Positions 12,901-25,894 of a stretch of DNA of 64,000 nt are shown here, one piece after another. How positions within the stretch are numbered: the first letter of the stretch is position 1; every line of letters begins with the position of its first letter. The notes beneath the pieces are model-generated. The model did no database searches. It was given only the letters and a program-made list of their open reading frames with translations, and was not told the origin of the DNA. Position numbers and translations under genes: made by a program. The DNA comes from Nymphaea colorata (taxonomy: Eukaryota; Streptophyta; Magnoliopsida; Nymphaeales; Nymphaeaceae): positions 26,487,876-26,551,875 of the forward strand of contig NC_045142.1 in assembly GCF_008831285.2 (NCBI RefSeq). The letters run 5' to 3'.

Positions 12901-14411
12901 GTATCAAAGAGATATTGTATCCTTAAACTGTTAGAAATTATGCAAATACGTGTGTTTTTTATGATTATATATGCTAATTATGTATATTTACATACTTAAT
13001 GCATGTATATCATATATGTATATTATTGTGTGCATATCTTAATAACATATTTCATATATAGGATATTTATTTTATTTGTGTTTATTTTTCTGCATTACTT
13101 CAATGTTTTATTTTGATCAAGATTGATATTTGACCAAGGTTTTCTAGCTATTGGCTAGTATCGAAGGACCAGCTGTCAGCTAGAATAGCACCTTGTTGGC
13201 TGTATATAATGAGGAGACTCCTTTTTTTCTCCAGGGCTCTCCCATTTTTAGTGAATACTACTGCATCTTGTATCATTTATAGCAAATTGTTTGAGTGATC
13301 TTGTGATTGGCCTTGAGTTCCTCAATTCAGTTCATTTTTGGGCTGTAATTGGGCCTATTGGAAATTTTGTGTGAATTACTTGGTGGTACATGGAACATTG
13401 TTAGGTGCAGGCCTAACACAGCCTTGCTTATGTCTTTACGTTTTTCAGTTCTGTTTCTGTTTCAGCACTCACAGATAGTTTACGGGTCGGGTCATCAGTT
13501 AGGTCATGTAATAAACCCACCCACTCGCACAAGATACATATATATACACCTTAAGGGAATCAAAACCATAATAAATGAGATTACTACCGAAGCTGGGCTT
13601 TGTGTTACTTTGTGTGGTTAAGACAGAGACCTAGAACAAGGAGGGAGAGCGATAGCTACTTGGTAGCTATCAAACATGACCTCACATTTTTCTTCTATAC
13701 AAAGAATTCAGCAGTTAACATGAGATTGAAGGATGGAAACAAGCCTGTATCTATATTAGGTCATGCTATAGAGTTTATACAGATAGCGCTCCAGTTGGGT
13801 GCATTTCCTTGTTATGATGTTAGAGATTCTGATAGTCTCTTTCTACGGCAACATATCAAGTCTCAACTGGAGGAGTTAAACATTTGTTCCCAGATCTGCA
13901 TAAAGTTCATGAGATTCCTTCTTTCATGCACAAGTACTTTGTTTTTGATGATTAAGACCATTTCCATAAACTACCAAGGCTTTAGTTTTGAGAATTGGCC
14001 ATTGACTTTGACTTGGAGGCATTATCGAGTTCAGACTAATTATCCCTTTTTGAAAGCGTGGTAGATAAAATGATTTAATTTTACCTTGTTATTATGGCCT
14101 TTCCCTTTTTGCCATAAGATTCAAGCTGAGCGCTAGACTGCTAGTTAAAGTTCTTTTATATTCGAGCTATACCTGTTCTAGATTAAGAAGCTAATGGTTT
14201 TCATGTTGTTTTCGTAGGATCAAAGCTAAAATCCATGTCATTGGAGGCCCTTCGTATGCACTATGATGTTCCACAATTGGGGAACGCTCACAGGGCAATG
14301 TCTGATGTAGATACACTGTCCTCGGTGCTTCAGAGGTTGACACATGATCTGAAACTGCCAGTCTCGGGTCTTCTTGATAGGTCTTTTAAAGCTTCAGATT
14401 TAACTTACTAA
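9923..14411 (+). CDS. DPD1: DPD1-like organelle DEDDh exonuclease
   Basis: Coding exons 9923-10512, 11920-12125 and 14218-14411 join to a 329-aa frame with phases that fit. The protein is a 3'-5' exonuclease of the DnaQ/DEDDh family. All catalytic motifs are present: Exo I FDIETTG (D138, E140), Exo II HNGRRFD (D230), Exo III HRAMSD (H290, D295). About 130 residues precede the domain; the first 50 are rich in Ser, Arg and Leu and poor in acidic residues, as expected of a plastid or mitochondrial transit peptide. Arabidopsis DPD1 (316 aa) degrades organelle DNA in pollen and in ageing leaves, and the order and spacing of conserved blocks fit it. The start at 9923 is the first ATG of the open frame in this exon; an in-frame TTG lies upstream but no ATG. 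Introns of 1,407 and 2,092 bp separate the exons. AATAAA near 14631 is a possible poly(A) signal. Confidence 0.9.
12933..13640 (+). mobile_element. Possible solo LTR or LTR fragment in the last DPD1 intron
   Basis: The segment begins TGTTAGAAATTATG, is AT-rich, and has a TATA-like stretch followed by CTCC-rich sequence near 13205-13240, as in copia LTRs. No clear right end, target duplication or internal region was found, so it may be a fragment. It accounts for much of the 2.1-kb intron. Confidence 0.3.
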
Positions 14412-17400
14412 TCCATGTAACTTATGACATCTCTATGGTGGTGTATGTGCCTTCTCATTGATTTGTAACAGCAGTTTCATTCTTTTAGGAGGAAAATTGA
14501 CCTCTCTAATGATAAAGAGTTCATTTGTTATACCCAGCACCTCCATCACTGTGTCCAACTTGTGTTCAAGAAGGCCAACCACTTACCATTCAGATGATGT
14601 ATCGCTGGCATGTCCAGAATATTGTAGTTTGAATAAATATGACACCTTGGCACACTGAAAATCTTGTGTGGTGCACACACACACGCACAGAGGGGAGGGG
14701 GAGGGGAGAGAGAGAGAGAGAGAGAGAACATTTTATAAATTCCCTTGGTGTTCCAGAGAAATTTAGTTCTTTTTTCTTTTTGGGGCAAGCACATTGGTTT
14801 TTGTTGACGACAGTCTCCGTCCTTAAACAGAGCTTTTTTTCTTCTGCCTTTGCTTTTTCGTTGCACTTATTCCCATGATTGAGAATTACAGGTTCAAGAA
14901 GTCATGAAGAACAATAGTCGGTAACTTCTTTTTGTTTGTGTGACCAGCGATTTTGTTTGCTTGTAACAAAAAATTGCAAGAATCTGAGAAAGTTGAACAC
15001 GGGGGAAAGCAAACTTACTGTTTTTCAATAAGTCTAAGGTCCACATGTTGCAAGAGGTGCTTCCTTTGTATAAAAGGCATGCTTCTTCCAACAGTTTCTG
15101 TGGCCACTGCATTTGTGCTTGAAACCCTTTCGGGGAGAACCGGAGTTGGTTCGTATCCTTGTGGGAACGATCCACTTTCTTAGAAAAAAATAGATTATTT
15201 TTCCATGAATCAAGCAGGAAAACCCCTTTAAGCGTTTCCTGGGATTCATTCCTTCGTTCTGTATTGAGCTACTGTTGGGCCTGTATGGGCCGTGCTGTTT
15301 AGATCACATATTTCTAATGACACAGGCAAAGACATTTACAATCATTGGTTCCAGCACCAACCTCTATGGATATTATCTTAATAACTTTGCTTTTTCTAAT
15401 CATGTTGTGTATTCTGGATTATTACAATGTCTATAGGTAATGCTAAGGCCTCTTCTGTGGCACACATAGCACTCCGTAGGAGAGAGAGAGAGAGAAAAAA
15501 GGGAGGAAAAAGAATGTTGACTGTCAGATGCAAATGATCAGGTATGGTTTGGGAATCTTCCTTTTGTCTTAATTGAACATGACTCGAATTTGATTTCCCA
15601 TGTGTTGAGCTGATCAATATGAATTAGGTACACTTATGCGGTCAGCTATGCCCAAGAGACTGTAGAAGGTATCCATGAATGATGAAGCATGTATTTTTAG
15701 GCTCTTTTGGGAAGGGCCATTTACGATTTTAATGAAGTATCAGGAAGGGGACCATTAGGCTTTTTAAAAAGGCTTTTAATGACGCCCTTCGTTCTGCCCC
15801 GAATGCAAAAGCCATCTACCAACCTACTGAGAAATCAATAAGTAGGTGGATCTATGATGGGCACCTCATTGTTGTTTACCTGCTTTTGATATCCCTAAAG
15901 CATTTACCCTCATATTGAGTCATGAATGTGATAACCAGGTCGATTTGGTTGGCTACTGTTCCTTGCTTTAAGCCATTCTACTTTTTATAGATCTCCGAGA
16001 AAACCTCTCTCTCTCTTTCTCTGTCCCTCCTTTCCCCACTAGGCATTTTACCCTTTTTTGTTGTCAATGGGCCCCAACTGTTGGTATTATGAGTAATCAA
16101 AGGAACAACCTTAGAACTGATCTGCCTTGTATGGGCCTCTGATTTGTTTGTAGGTGATCAGTGGGTCCTTATACAGAAGGTTCCTATCAAGCCTCTCTCT
16201 CCCTCTCTCTTTTGTTTGAGTAACCACATTTATTTCCAGTTGGCCCACTTATGTTATTATTTAGATGCTCAACTAAAAGGGACAGCTTAAGGACCAAGAA
16301 AAGGTAATGCTTTTGACAGCATCAGCCCCTGATTTGCTTGTTTGGTGACTTCTAAGGTAGAGTCATCCTATCAGGTAGGACGGCTGGCGAGGCCTGTTTC
16401 CATGAAGTTTCATCTCTGAGGAAAAATTGCCTGCCTCTCTCTCTCTGTCTGTCTCTCTCTTACTTTCTCCACTTCTCTCTCTCCGTGCATGTGTGTGGAA
16501 CGTGTCACTCATCTCGTCATTATCATGTTCAACATCTTGGCTTCATTCATTGCTTTAAAACTTTTTCCATCTTTGACTAAATGAACCACTGCTGATTCTT
16601 TCAGTTATTAAGACATGTTGATGTTATTCAAATGATCCCCACACTCGGCTTCTTAGTAGCTGATCCTCTATTCAGTTTCTGCATCTGTCTCTGCTTGTCT
16701 TTGTATTCTTCATTTCCTGTTTAAACCCAAATCTTCTGCCATCTTTTCGTCTGGCCTCAGAAGTTTCAATCTGTTCAGTTTGTATGGATTTTCCCTTTCT
16801 GGCATGCTGATTCTGATCCCATTTCTGCTTATGCGTGCAGTTTATCAGCATCTGACCCATTTCCAACCAAGGCGAACCAGAAATCGGCCCCAGTGACCGG
16901 CCGATTCAATAATTTTTGGATTGTTTGTACATTTATGTATTCATTGCTTTAGAAATCGACAGACTTTTTCGATATTTTTCTACAGATTCACAAGCAATTC
17001 TTCCGAGTCTGTGAATCGGCTGCTTCACCTGTAATTCACAGCCGACTTGGTTTCACCAATTTTAATATCATTGTTAAAGCCTGAATTCTCTAACCTTAGG
17101 ATGAGTATTTCATCCGACCACCCAAGAGAGCGGAAGCCCCCACCTACCTAACCCTTCGTCTTCCTCCTCTCCCCCCTTAATGTTTTTGTTAGGTTTGTTC
17201 TGACTGCATCAAGAGATCTCAAACAGTAAACAAATTAATAAATTTTTTATTTAGGCCTAAAGCCGAGGGTCCATGTCGTTAGGCTGAAAATCCTCCTACA
17301 ATTCGAACATTACTTTCTGGAAGCTTCTAGAAGCTCCTGATCGAGAATTTTTGAGTGGCAGAATGTTCATATGGAATTGTGCTTGCGATCAATGATACTG

Positions 17401-20400
17401 TCATAGAAATTGAAAAAACTGATTCCGATCTGCCAGGTTAATTTAGGTGAACCTGTAATGAACCGACAAATGTAATATTCATCACAATTTTCTTCTTGTT
17501 TTTCTCTTTAACTGTTCGATCAAATAAACAAATGATCTTTGATGTTATTAACAAGAGCTCATCAATGGTTCACAAGTTCAAAATAAGAATAAAGTAGAGT
17601 CAATGTAGAGGACAGGCATGCCTGCAATTTGGCGAGGGGACGTGGACTTCCGCGTCTTTGATGCTTTCAACCCACAAGTTGCAGCCCAAGCATTTTTTGG
17701 TAATCCCCTTTTCTTCTTCTTCTTCTTCTTCTTCTTCTTCTTCTTCTGTCAATCTGCTGGACTTATTTTATTTGATGGTCCATTTAAATTCATTCTTGAA
17801 TTCTAAGCAATTGTCACATTCATTTCTGCCTTCTTGTTATCAATAAATTTATCCTAATATTTTAATACACAGACTTATTTTCTTGATAATTTAACCATTA
17901 GTAGCTTGCCATTCACGTGTGTAGAAAAAAAAAAAGGTATTTATTTCATTTATTTATTTCTTACTAAAAGAACATTTCTTTTCATTGATTAAAAAAAAAA
18001 GTATAGCTTCCTTCTATAACTAATGTGAATTGCTCAAGTAAAACCCAACCATGGATTTGTCAATAGCAACAAGGCAAACATGAACTTGCCAACTGCCTTT
18101 TAAGGCAATGACATGAAAAAAAAAATTAAAAAAAAAAAACTTTATTTTATTGCTGTATGGATATAACTTTAGGTAAACAATCATTGTTGGACTATTAAAA
18201 TGAGGGAATGATTATTAAATTAGCAACTTTTCACTAAACACTTTTCTATCATCTGTTTCTTCACAAGCATGTCCCTTTCTTTTGAAGTTTGTGAGTGATT
18301 GGATTGGATCCATGTCAGGGAATCTATTGATTGCCAATGTCATTTCACTGCTTTGATTGACTTGGAAAATCTTGAATCCTTTCTATTTTGGCCAACTATT
18401 AGTCTGCCATTCATGGTTACCCTAACTACCAGCCCCTTGTTCTCCACATTTTTTTTAATTCTTAGTAAAAACCATAATACTTTAATTTATCATCTCCTAA
18501 GCACATTTGAATATCACATTTATATGTTTTTTTTTTTCACTTTATCTGTTTGTATGTGCATGTTGGTGCACTCACAATTGCTTATTGAGTATAAAATATG
18601 CTTTGATCTTAATAGATCCAAACCTTTAATCATATTTTCATGTATGATTTTCTTCAAATTTTATATGAGATCTCAAACTGGCTTTTGGTGTTTTAAATTC
18701 GAATCTAATCCAAAGTCAAATTTACCAGAATTGGAACCACATTATGATATATTAATAACTGATTTTAAAATGTATGGGCATTATACACGAGGAAATTTAA
18801 CTTGACATATTGATGCACATATTTATTTGAAATCAAAGTTGAATTCAAATTAAATTGGATAAATTTGAATCTAATCTAATTAATTAATCAGATGTCAAAT
18901 CATTTTTCATATATGTATTTTTCCAAGCAATTTGATCGAATATCCAATTCAAACTCAATCCATTGACATATGTCAACTTATTATTTTTGTGCTTCCAAAG
19001 TCCAAACCCAGTTTCTGACATGGTTTTAGATATGAGATAGGTTGGGAAAACCATTTCCTCGCCAAGTATTCTTCTGTCGTGCAGGTAGGAAAACCATGTC
19101 CGTTTCACATGGGAAAATTAATTCCCAAGAAAGCTCCAAAAAAGCGACGTGCTCGTCAAGTTTTGCCCGGTGATTGGTCGGTTGGTTGGGAAAACTTCGT
19201 CTCGCCTTCTTGCTCAAGATCATTCCTGGCCTTGACCAATGGCCGAAGGGCGTATCCGTAATTTGACATAGGAAACAAAAACGAATTTTATTTTCTCGAT
19301 ATTTATTGTTTGACGCGTAAGAAAATAAAGAAAAAAGGGAAAATAAAGAAAATTGTCAGTGAGTAAGTTGGGGTTGACAAGTGACAGCCATCAGAAAAGG
19401 GCAAAAAGGTTAACCACGGTTAAAGGCCTTCGCCTGCTTTCTCGGGTTCGGCTGACCACCTCTGGTTAGCTGACTCACCACAACCCCCGTGCTGCCTCTT
19501 CTACCCCCCGCCTTGTTCCCGACAATCAGTAACCCCCACTTTTACGACAAAATATCAGCAGTGCCATGCGCCTGCACTAGTCGCTGCTTCCTTTTATAGA
19601 GAAATTTGAGATAACCCGACTGTAGTTTGGAAATTGCAGATAGCCGGCTAAAAGCGATTGCTTATGCTTTTCATGACGTAGTGCATTACTTTTTAACTTT
19701 CAAGTTAGGAATGACATGCTTTCACGGGTTCTCTCCTTTTATTTCCTTCGACGATGGCTTTAAGTTTTTTATATCATGTAATTACATTTTTCCTTTTATG
19801 CAAGGAATAGACGCAGTAATGATCGTTGTCAATTCATAATAAATTCAGTTGAATTTTTGAACCAGCAATTTCACTTCTTTAATAAGAAAAGTCAACGGAT
19901 TTGATTTGAATCGGATGTGTCGCTTACTATATCTAATCTGATTAGATGTTCACATATTCGGATTTAAATGTGGATGAAAAAGTTTAATGGCATATATAAA
20001 TCTGATTTTAAATTTTCAATTTGACATTCATTTTCCCGTCCAAATCCAACCTTTACACACACAACCAAATCTAAACCGTATTGTTTCATGTTAAAAACAG
20101 ACTTCCAAGATATGTGGATGTTAGATGTATGATTTTTATGTGAGACTAAATTTAACTTTGAACATCACCTTGAATCACATCTGGTATTTATTTGAAACCA
20201 AATCTGAGTTTGAATCCAATTGGATGTTTGGTTCGAATGTGATATATTGGCATCTCTACTTGGTTGGCTCTATTCAGAGTTTAAAGCTTTAGGTTTGTGA
20301 ATTTCTCAATAATTGAAAATGAATGCTAACTAACGAATACGAGTTTGGAAGTATAATATGTGTATTTTCTGGCTAAATAAAGGCCTTGATTTTGGATGAT

Positions 20401-21100
20401 ACTGTGAGAACTAGATCACGATGATAGATTACTTACCAATAAAGCTATCCACTTCTCTCAATAGATTTAAGCTAAAACATTCTACTTGAAAAAGAGGACA
20501 AAAACATTAATAGTTTGCCGATCTTCAACTTCAAAGCAGATCAACATGCTCCATAAGTGATTCTCTTAATGTAATATCACTATTCGATCTGACATAATAT
20601 CCATAGACGTATGCATGGCAGTGGTGTTTCACATTAACAAAATCAACCACAGAACAACAACAAAAGGGGAAACAAAACATTTAAAAAGCCTACCTTTTAG
20701 CTTTGATATGAAATATAAGCGAGTCATACTTTTGGAATTTTTTTTAACCAACTTTGCTTTCATTTGCAACGTTGTGATTTCAAGAAGTGGCTCAAGTGAG
20801 AACATTTCAAAAGACACGGCAGCTCTTATTCTGGTAGTTAACAACAAAAGTGAGACTGGAGAAGGTCACTTTTGAAAATATGGCCAAAATATAGCACCTT
20901 AAATGAAAACTCGTCAAAAGGGCACTAATTTTAAAATTGAAACAAAACTGGAGGGCACTTTCGGACTTTGCAAATGACCGAGTGGCCCGGTCGAGAGGGG
21001 CGGGCGGGGCATCAGTGAAAATTGAGGAAAAGAAATGGTCATTTGTTGGGGAAGCCTCCCGAATTATTAAATTGAGAAATTCCTCCATGAACAGGTGAGT
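14412..21100. other. Long intergenic region, no gene recognised
   Basis: It begins with the presumed DPD1 3' UTR. The rest holds C+T-rich patches (15990-16220, 16430-16500), a GA microsatellite (14706-14727), a TTC repeat (17709-17747), and AT-rich stretches (18650-18960, 19890-20270) rich in GATTTGAATC/AATTGGAT-like words that look like decayed repeats. Short open frames show no domain I know and no splice partners. Confidence 0.55.
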
Positions 21101-21430
21101 GTGTGGCGTTCGTATTGGTTGGGGAAAGAAGAGAACGAGAGAGAGGCCCCCTTTCCCCCACCTCGTCCGATCTTTCCGAACTCGAATTTGAGGCTTCGCA
21201 GGCGCAGATCTCTCTCTTTCTCGTTCTCTCCCTCTCTTTCCATGTTGTGAATTCTGAGAGGTTAGTTGATCGGGCGGAGGGGAGGTTTTCGCCTGTGGTT
21301 TATCGCTGTCTCCTGGTTCCCTTGGGTGGTGTTCTTGAGTTGCGGTTGGAGGAGTTTAGGGTCTCGTCTTTTGTGGGCAGGTGGGGGCTTCTGGTGTTTG
21401 ATTGAAGACGTGGAGGGAAGGATCTGAATC
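21100..21430 (+). promoter_or_regulatory. 5' leader of the Di19 gene
   Basis: A GA/CT-rich, relatively GC-rich stretch with TCTCTCTC tracts precedes the ATG at 21431, the usual look of a plant 5' UTR and core promoter. The transcription start is not resolved. A short frame running through the leader ends before the ATG. Confidence 0.45.
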
Positions 21431-24400
21431 ATGGACGCCGATTCGTGGGCCGCTCGCTTCTCTGCATCCAAGCGCCACCAGGCCCTTCAATTCCGTTCCA
21501 GTAATCCTGATTATTCTCTCTCTCTCTGGTTCTCTTTCCGTGGGTTTTAGTTGTTCTTTCTTGTATGTCGTGTGATTTCGGGGTCTTTGGTCTGATTTTT
21601 CTGATTGTGGTTTCAATGGACGAATCAGGTGCGGATCTTCAGTTGAGTTTTGATGATTTCGAGACGGAAGAGGATCTTCGCGCGGAATTCCCGTGCCCGT
21701 TTTGTTCGGAGGATTTTGATATCGTAGGTCTCTGTTGTCATATAGATGATGAGCACTCGATCGAGGCTAAAAATGCGGTAGCTTTTCATCTCTCTGAGGA
21801 AACCTTCGGTTTTTGTCATTTTGGTAAATGATCGGTGGAATTTCTTTTCCCTTTATTGCTCGGATTGTCGTTCCTTTCCTTCTTTCTGTTGGGATCTCCT
21901 TGTAGTTCAAAACAATGATTATAATAAGTTGGAGACTGCATGTTGTCTCAATTTAAAGAATCTCTTGTTCGAATGGTGACTATGTGATCGTAGGTTGAGT
22001 TCCACTACGTGATCTGGTATCCGACTTGCTTTTCCTTCTTCTTTTTTTTCTCTTTTTCCTTTTTTGGTCAGTGAACTTTTATTGGGCCTTTTCTTGTTTG
22101 TGTCATCTACTGTTTCAGGAGACTGAAAGCAATGTCCTTGTATGTGGATTTTGCTTCTGACCTCTTATTTGTGGTCTGAGTAAATAGTTCATAGAATCTT
22201 AATTTCAGGATCATATCTTTTTTAGTGGACAACCTTCTGATGTTTAGTAACAATTGCATAAAATACTTCTTCTATTTCTCAAATAATTGTGCTGTCATCT
22301 TCAGGTGTGTATACTAGCTACCTTCCTGCCTAATCTGATCTTTTCTATTCCATTTTTCGCAGGTCTGCCCTGTTTGTGGAACTAGGGTAGGGATGGACAT
22401 GGTCGGGCATATCACTATGCAACACGGACATTTCTTTAAAATATCCTTCCTCCGTATGGATTGCATGCTTTTCTCATGTGCCTCCTTGCCTTTAAGAAAA
22501 TTTTTTGCTTCTACCTAAGTTCAAGTAATTGTTCTAGCATTGTGATGGCATGCCAATCTTTGAAGTTTGATAGGTTTTAAAACTGTTCGAATAGTCAACC
22601 ATTTCTCAAGTACTGTCATAGCTATTGTTCTAGTCGAGTGAGATGTGGAGTACTATACCGGTATCATTGATCTTATGTTAAACCACATTTCTTTCATGTA
22701 AATTTATGATTCTCGAGCCAGCCTCCATTTGGAAGCGATGCAAAAGAAGGCACCTGAACCAACTCATAAGTCATTCTCTGTGGAGTATATTGAGGTCGTC
22801 TTTCCAAGATTAAGCGAATTTCACCAATCGAGGAAAGATACTTGGTCAGTGTGACCTGTTCGGAAGTTATCTTTGAGATGTAAGATGATGATTCTATTCT
22901 GGGCGATGCTGCACCATGCATGTGTGGAAGATGGTGTTAAAATATTCCAGTCATCTTGTCAGCATGGCTAAAGTACTCTGTTAGTCTGTTTGGCTTTCCA
23001 GTTTGTACAGAGTATAGCGTCTTGAGAAGTCTGATAGTGTGTCAGTGCAGAACAATTGAAGTCATTAAAAGGTGTCCACTTGTCATTTTCCTGCAAACTT
23101 TTTCCCTTTTTAATGTTTTCACTTAAATTTCACTTATATATTGCTTAAACTGAGTATTTTTTTTCTCCAATGTTCTAAAGACTTCCTAAAAGGTTGTTGT
23201 TACTTTTTTCAAAAAGTTATATGATTTGAAAGCATGCTATCTTCTTGTGTTCCTTGATTGAAGTTCAAATGCAGCGCAGAAGGAGATTTCGGAAAGGATC
23301 ATCTCATTCTACAATTTCTATGTTGAGCAAAGAACTGCGGGAAGGACACCTTCAGTCCCTCCTTGCATCTTCATCTTATCCTGTTGCTTCATCCAATACA
23401 GCTCCCGACCCATTGTTATCATCATTCATTTACAGCATGCCCATGGTTGACGCTCCAGCTAAACCAGAGTTGAATTCACCAGTTGAGACAGTTTCTGATA
23501 AAAAGCCGTTAGATGATAAAGTGAGAGAAAGGTATGTCTGGTTGCCTGTTACTAAGTTACCAACAGAGTTCCATGGGCATTTTGTTTGGATACTTTATTT
23601 AGACAATTCATAACATGAACCAGTAAATTCTATAATTTTTTTTTTCAATTTCGTTGTAAGCCTGCCTCTCACCATTTTTTCCAGAAAAAAAAAATTGTTA
23701 TACAGCAAGGGTCGATGATGACTAAAGAGGAGAAGGATTAGAGTCCTCTAGGGGCTACTGTAAAAGGAAAAAGAAGTTAACAAACCTCTATATCAGCATT
23801 CTCCTTAAGAAACACAAAAATAAAGTAAGATTTTAAACCCCACCACTGAGAGAGCTTTTGCTGTCACTCTGAACCTCTTTCAGCCAATGCAACCATCTTT
23901 GATGGTTCAAGATATAGCTATCTTCTGCCATGAAGAATGTGCTTCAGCCTGGTTAGTATGTGTATCCTGCTTCAAGAAAGAGCTCTTAGATGAGAAAATC
24001 TCAACTCCGGCCTCTTGGCTGTTCTGAATATCCAAGATCCTGCCTAATAAGCCAGAGCTAGGAAGGGTGCCTAAAGAATTCCATCTGGCATGCTCCTGCT
24101 TTCTCTTTTTTCACTTAGTTTATTTATTTCAATGGTATTGGAACTCGTCTATTTCTTAATCTAAATAACTGACCCTGGGGCCTGGACCAGGTTGGATTAA
24201 TTCACCTATTTGTGAGTTACTTGGCTGCCAAATAAAACTCTTGAGCCATTGGCTAATAAGGGAGTGATTGGTTGCTTTTCAAACTTAACCCCACTATGAA
24301 CTGTGTTTAGTTGAACTATTTTTCAGCAAGTTAACTGATGATCAGAAATTGTTCTGGATTGGACTGTTACCTAAATGCGAAGCACCTAAAAGATCTAGCC

Positions 24401-24718
24401 AATGCAGGAAAGTTTAAACACAAATCCTGGTATCACATGTGGTCCTTACGTGGAGCCCAGTGCAAACAGGCAGTTTCTAGTATGCATTATGCACACATTT
24501 GAGTAACCTACTTTCATTGACAGCATGTCCTGACATAGGGTCCATTGGGGCTAGACATGCCTGACCCTATATTAGGGCCCATTGAAAGATTAAATTCATC
24601 CAGATTTCCTTCAGGCTTTCTGGCAACAGAGTGAACCTATGTGCAGGACCTCCTCGAAGAACCTTTACCCATTCAGTAGGCATTCCATATACATGTCCAT
24701 ATCAAGTTTGGGTAGGTA

Positions 24719-24749
<31 letters not shown>

Positions 24750-25894
24750 CAATTTCATTTACTGTCCTTTTCAAAGTCTAAATGCCACCTCTGCAGGCTT
24801 CTTGATGCCTAGCATAATTTATAAGGATATTTTGTTATTTACCGGTGCCACATGTTTTCTTTTAGTTGAAATAGTATAATCTAAGACGACTGTTTAATAG
24901 AAGTGCTTTTTTGTACTTCAAATTCAAGACCAGCTTGATTTGCGAAGGTGGAACTCTTAGCAACTGTATTCCAATAACAATGGTGATTAAGGGCCTAATT
25001 AGGTGCTCTTTTGTTAGCCTACAGCTTGAGGCCAGTCATTTCAAGGGTATATAGGTCAGGTTAATGGTTCCTTGTGAGTCTAAATCTGAGATCCGTCTTT
25101 ATCTCCAAGTTTAGGTGTTCGGTGGAAATTGTTTTAGTGGAGAACCTTCAACATCCAATCTGTGAACTATTGTTTACTACAGCAAGGAACCATCCTGCCA
25201 TTCTTGGTGAAGCTAAAAGGTTGCAAGAAATTGGTTATAAACTTATAATTGTTCAATTTCTTACCATTTGTGTGCTGTTTTTCTGTCTTTTCTCTTGCTT
25301 GAGTGTTTGTTTAGGCCACATTCATCTGACTTAGTAAGTGTTGATTGTAAGAACATTTTTGCAATTTGGATCTATTATTGGCATGTTTGTCATCCTCACT
25401 TGTTTTGGTAGGCCAGAAGTAGTAGGTGAGATATGCCGAGGATTAGGATTTTATGAATTTCAGCCAAATTTGAGAACCTTTGCTTTTGATTATGGTGTTA
25501 ACTCTAAAATGCAAATGGCAATGCCTAGCCATATATTGAAATGGGAAGCACATGTGCATGCTTGCAAGGTGCTCACTTTTCAAGTCCCAGCCACTTTTCT
25601 GATGTTTCAGATGGAGCAGCCATTTATGTGTCTAGTTCTTTTCTGCTTGTAGTATCATACTGGTAGCTTTTTCTGTCTCCGTTAAGATTGATAAACCCTT
25701 CATGTATTTGAGTGAATGAGTTGAACTTTTTGGAAATTTATTGTGTTCATGTCACTATGTTGGTCTGACTTTGCAAAATCCGTGGTTCCAGTACTGAACC
25801 GCCTGTGTCAGATAAGGACCAGGAGGAGAGGGCTCGTCGATGCAGCTTCGTCCAAGAGCTTTTGCTGTCGACCATTTTCAAGGACACGTTGTGA
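21431..25894 (+). CDS. DI19: Drought-induced 19 (Di19) family zinc-finger protein
   Basis: Exons 21431-21500, 21629-21777, 22363-22440, 23269-23531 and 25792-25894 give a 220-aa protein. The N-terminus MDADSWAARFS is family-typical. Two C2H2-like Di19 fingers follow: C46, C49, H61, H66 (CPFCSEDFDIVGLCCH) and C75, C78, H89, H94. A basic cluster (MQRRRRFRKG, about 100-109) is a likely nuclear localisation signal. The Di19 C-terminal domain contains ELREGHLQSLL and ends ARRCSFVQELLLSTIF. Family members are nuclear transcription factors in drought, salt and ABA responses; Arabidopsis members are phosphorylated by calcium-dependent kinases. Intron 3 has U12-type signals and sets the boundary after K99: keeping Met-Gln needs an AA acceptor, while an AG acceptor six bases further would give 218 aa. 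Intron 4 is about 2.3 kb. Family assignment is near certain; the exon 4 start is less so. Confidence 0.92.
22441..23268 (+). other. U12-type (minor spliceosome) intron in the Di19 gene
   Basis: No GT donor fits the end of exon 3. The intron begins ATATCCTTC, one base from the U12 AT-type donor consensus ATATCCTTT. Near its end, TTCCTTGAT (23250-23258) matches the U12 branch-site consensus TTCCTTRAY exactly. The 3' end is AA at 23267-23268 if the conserved Met-Gln is kept (branch to splice site 11 nt), or AG at 23273-23274 (17 nt). Both keep the frame. No AC lies at a suitable distance. Confidence 0.85.

Noticed and set aside
25074-25652. Two open frames in the large last Di19 intron as extra exons
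   Set aside because: Joining exon 4 (ending 23531) directly to 25792 restores the family C-terminus in phase, leaving no room for them.
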